The notes beneath the pieces are model-generated. The model worked only from the letters and a program-made list of their open reading frames with translations. It ran no database searches and was not told where the DNA came from. Made by a program: the position numbers and the translations under genes. Below, in pieces: positions 49,523 to 52,634 of a stretch of DNA of 52,634 bases. This DNA comes from Lysinibacillus composti. GTDB lineage: Bacteria > Bacillota > Bacilli > Bacillales_A > Planococcaceae. Numbering within the stretch: position 1 is the first letter of the stretch; every line of letters starts with the position of its first letter. Location of the stretch: contig NZ_JAFBDY010000022.1 in assembly GCF_016908465.1 (NCBI RefSeq), forward strand, positions 1 to 52,634. The letters are read 5' to 3'.

Positions 49523-49554
49523 GAAAAGGGCATCCTCTGTAAGGATGCCTTTTG
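49523..49554. terminator. terminator between dusB and the DinB-family gene
   Basis: AAAAGGGCATCC pairs with GGATGCCTTTT around a 7-base loop, one bulged G. A's before and T's after let it serve both converging genes. Confidence 0.75.
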
Positions 49555-49559
49555 ATTTT

Positions 49560-50039
49560 CTATTTACTTCTCATTTCTTTTGTAGGACCCATTACACCCG
49601 GTACATTTAAGCCGGCTTGGCGAAGTAGTACTTGCATTTGAGCGCGGTGATGCGTTTGATGATCAACAAATAACCGTAGAATGGCACCAATTGGAGTAGC
49701 ATGTCCATGCATATCCACATTTGTAAGAAGTTTTTCATCTGATAGATTATTTTTGGCAACTTCTACAACCTTTTGACTCACAGCTTTATAAGCTTCTTTA
49801 ATTTCGTCAATTGTTGCTGGAGTATTTGCTGGGTTTAAATTCAATTCTAAGTTTAGTCCGGCTAAACCACAGAAATATGCAGGAGCAGTTGTTAAGTGCC
49901 AACTAAGCCATTCGAGTGAGCTATGTCCCTCAACAATCGAAACATTTTTCTTCTCCTCTGTAATTGATTCGATAATAGAAAAAGTGCCTGCACAATTTTT
50001 TTCCCATTCTAGAATAAAATCCTCTAATTTGCGATACAT
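49560..50039 (-). CDS. DinB/YfiT-like metal-binding four-helix protein
   Basis: 159-residue DinB-superfamily protein. The three histidines that bind the metal are in place: H48 (LSWHLT), H127 and H131 (DHQTHHRAQM). Members are thiol transferases or damage-induced proteins of mostly unknown role; the substrate cannot be read here, and adjacency to lysS and dusB suggests no function. The ATG follows AAAGGTAGGG on the minus strand. It has no counterpart at this position in B. subtilis, so it looks like an insertion into a conserved gene order. Confidence 0.88.
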   Translation of the reverse strand: MYRKLEDFILEWEKNCAGTFSIIESITEEKKNVSIVEGHSSLEWLSWHLTTAPAYFCGLAGLNLELNLNPANTPATIDEIKEAYKAVSQKVVEVAKNNLSDEKLLTNVDMHGHATPIGAILRLFVDHQTHHRAQMQVLLRQAGLNVPGVMGPTKEMRSK

Positions 50040-50291
50040 TATTTTCCCTACCTTTCAAGTTTATCAACAAAATAGTAGCATTAAATTTGCAATTATAGGT
50101 AATAAATAGATATGGAAATTAAATATCTGAAAAGTAAAACATTTATAAAACTACTTCATTTTCATTCGAAAGAGATGATTACATGTCCAAAATTGTGTAC
50201 AATAGGTTCATTATGGGCTTTATTTTATCTTCATTTATTAACTTTTTCGTTAAAAGGGAAGTGGTGGATGTATGACTTTCGCCTTTTTAGA

Positions 50292-52011
<1,720 letters not shown>

Positions 52012-52024
52012 TATAAGAGAAGTG

Positions 52025-52063
52025 AAACACGGAGAGGGTTTAAACACCTTCTTCGTGTTTTTT
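52025..52063 (+). terminator. terminator after lysS
   Basis: AAACACG (52025-52031) pairs with CGTGTTT (52054-52060), extended inward by AGA/TCT and GGT/ACC, followed by TTTTTT. Confidence 0.85.
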
Positions 52064-52269
52064 CGCTAATAGAGTCTGTACACTAGGCTAGGGAATTTAC
52101 AGATAGAGAGTAGGAATGATATCAAAGAAATAGTTATCATTCATTAAATTATTACTGGTGTATAGAATCTGTAGAGGATAGTCTATCTTGTTAAATATAG
52201 AGTAAAGACTTTGAATTCTATCGTTGAAGTGTTAAAGGTCATACTAAATAATATTTCGCAATAAATTAC

Positions 52270-52298
52270 TTGCAATATCATTTTTGTTATGATAAATT
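52270..52298 (+). promoter_or_regulatory. weak upstream promoter of the rRNA operon
   Basis: TTGCAA, a 17-base spacer and TAAATT (52293-52298). Spacing is right; the hexamers are imperfect. Confidence 0.4.
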
Positions 52299-52350
52299 AA
52301 TAAACGTCGTCACAACGACAAATAAAATCAACAATCGAAATGAAAAAGTG

Positions 52351-52379
52351 TTGACTTTTGAAAGATATGTTGATAAAAT
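52351..52379 (+). promoter_or_regulatory. rRNA promoter P1
   Basis: TTGACT, a 17-base spacer and TAAAAT (52374-52379), with an AT-rich upstream region. Confidence 0.75.
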
Positions 52380-52423
52380 ATAAAAGTTGTCGGTTGAACG
52401 GTTAATAATTTTGGGAAAAGTTG

Positions 52424-52452
52424 TTGACAGTAAGAATGACAATGGATATAAT
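52424..52452 (+). promoter_or_regulatory. rRNA promoter P2
   Basis: TTGACA, a 17-base spacer and TATAAT (52447-52452): full consensus, 73 bases after P1, the usual tandem layout. Confidence 0.9.
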
Positions 52453-52603
52453 AATAAAGTTGCTTCTTGAGAGAAGTAATGAAATGAACCTTGAAAACTG
52501 AACAACAAAACGTTAATGAAATAAAAGTTTCTTATAATATAAGAAACAAAATTTTGGACATCAAAATTGATGCCAGCTAAAATTTGAGCTTTATCAAATT
52601 TTC
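52453..52603 (+). other. rRNA leader
   Basis: Transcribed leader with the Bacillales rRNA spacer motif CCTTGAAAACTGAACAAC, a CTTCT/AGAAG hairpin near the 5' end, a CATCAA/TTGATG hairpin (about 52559-52572), and AAAATTTGA (52579-52587) pairing with TCAAATTTT (52594-52602) right at the 16S 5' end. Confidence 0.7.
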
Positions 52604-52634
52604 TTTTATGGAGAGTTTGATCCTGGCTCAGGAC
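52604..52634 (+). rRNA. rrs: 16S ribosomal RNA, 5' end
   Basis: GGAGAGTTTGATCCTGGCTC is the universal 16S start. Only about 31 bases lie in the window. The first base is approximate. Confidence 0.95.

Overview
The window is a low-GC, AT-rich stretch of a Firmicutes chromosome. It opens in the 3' part of a 5S rRNA gene and closes 31 bases into a 16S rRNA gene, so it is the single-copy block between two rRNA operons that point the same way. Gene order follows the origin-proximal region of Bacillus subtilis from yaaO to lysS almost gene for gene. Sporulation genes (abrB, sspF, spoVG, fin, spoVT, yabP, yabQ, spoIIE) show an endospore former of the Bacillales. The gene content and an intergenic repeat ending in a GCCTCGGCGTAATTG-type tail, which I associate from memory with Lysinibacillus and its relatives, suggest the Caryophanaceae (Lysinibacillus, Solibacillus, Ureibacillus). 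That placement is inference.

Layout. 1-431: 5S end, terminator, and a possible 34-codon gene. 432-8088: a PLP decarboxylase, tmk, the c-di-AMP receptor darA, yaaR, holB, ricT, yabA, and then yabB, yazA and rsmI overlapping. 8161-8439: abrB, facing left. 8788-14769: metG, tatD, the cell-wall protein yabE, the 5S maturase rnmV, and rsmA. 14921-18628: veg, sspF, ispE, purR, ridA, spoVG. 19006-28213: glmU, prs, ctc, pth, fin, mfd, spoVT. 28613-34114: a lipid-linked-sugar flippase, yabN/mazG, rqcP, yabP, yabQ, divIC, yabR. 34225-43533: a small membrane protein on the minus strand, spoIIE, tilS, hprT, ftsH, coaX, hslO. 43538-52011: a PrsA-like foldase, cysK, the folate genes pabC-folP-folB-folK, dusB, a DinB-family gene on the minus strand, and lysS. 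52012-52634: tandem rRNA promoters, leader and 16S start.

How it works together. Most genes serve translation (metG, lysS, rsmI, rsmA, tilS, dusB, pth, rqcP, rnmV, ctc), nucleotide, folate and cell-wall precursors (tmk, prs, purR, hprT, folP/B/K, glmU), DNA replication and repair (holB, yabA, mfd), and sporulation. Several control sites can be read directly. Two tandem Spo0A boxes lie in the abrB promoter region. A full sigma-H promoter sits downstream of an AT-rich tract before spoVG. A 21-bp-spaced Spo0A-type promoter precedes spoIIE. Sigma-G-type promoters precede sspF and spoVT.

Compared with B. subtilis the block lacks yabG, the two tRNA genes plus yabS and yabT around spoIIE, pabB and pabA before pabC, and yazB. 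It gains the 60-residue membrane protein and the DinB gene. The most unusual content lies between genes: two families of structured, relatively GC-rich repeats, all in the same direction as the genes and each close upstream of a start codon. No CRISPR, prophage, insertion sequence or defence system is present, and I found no convincing new multi-gene system.
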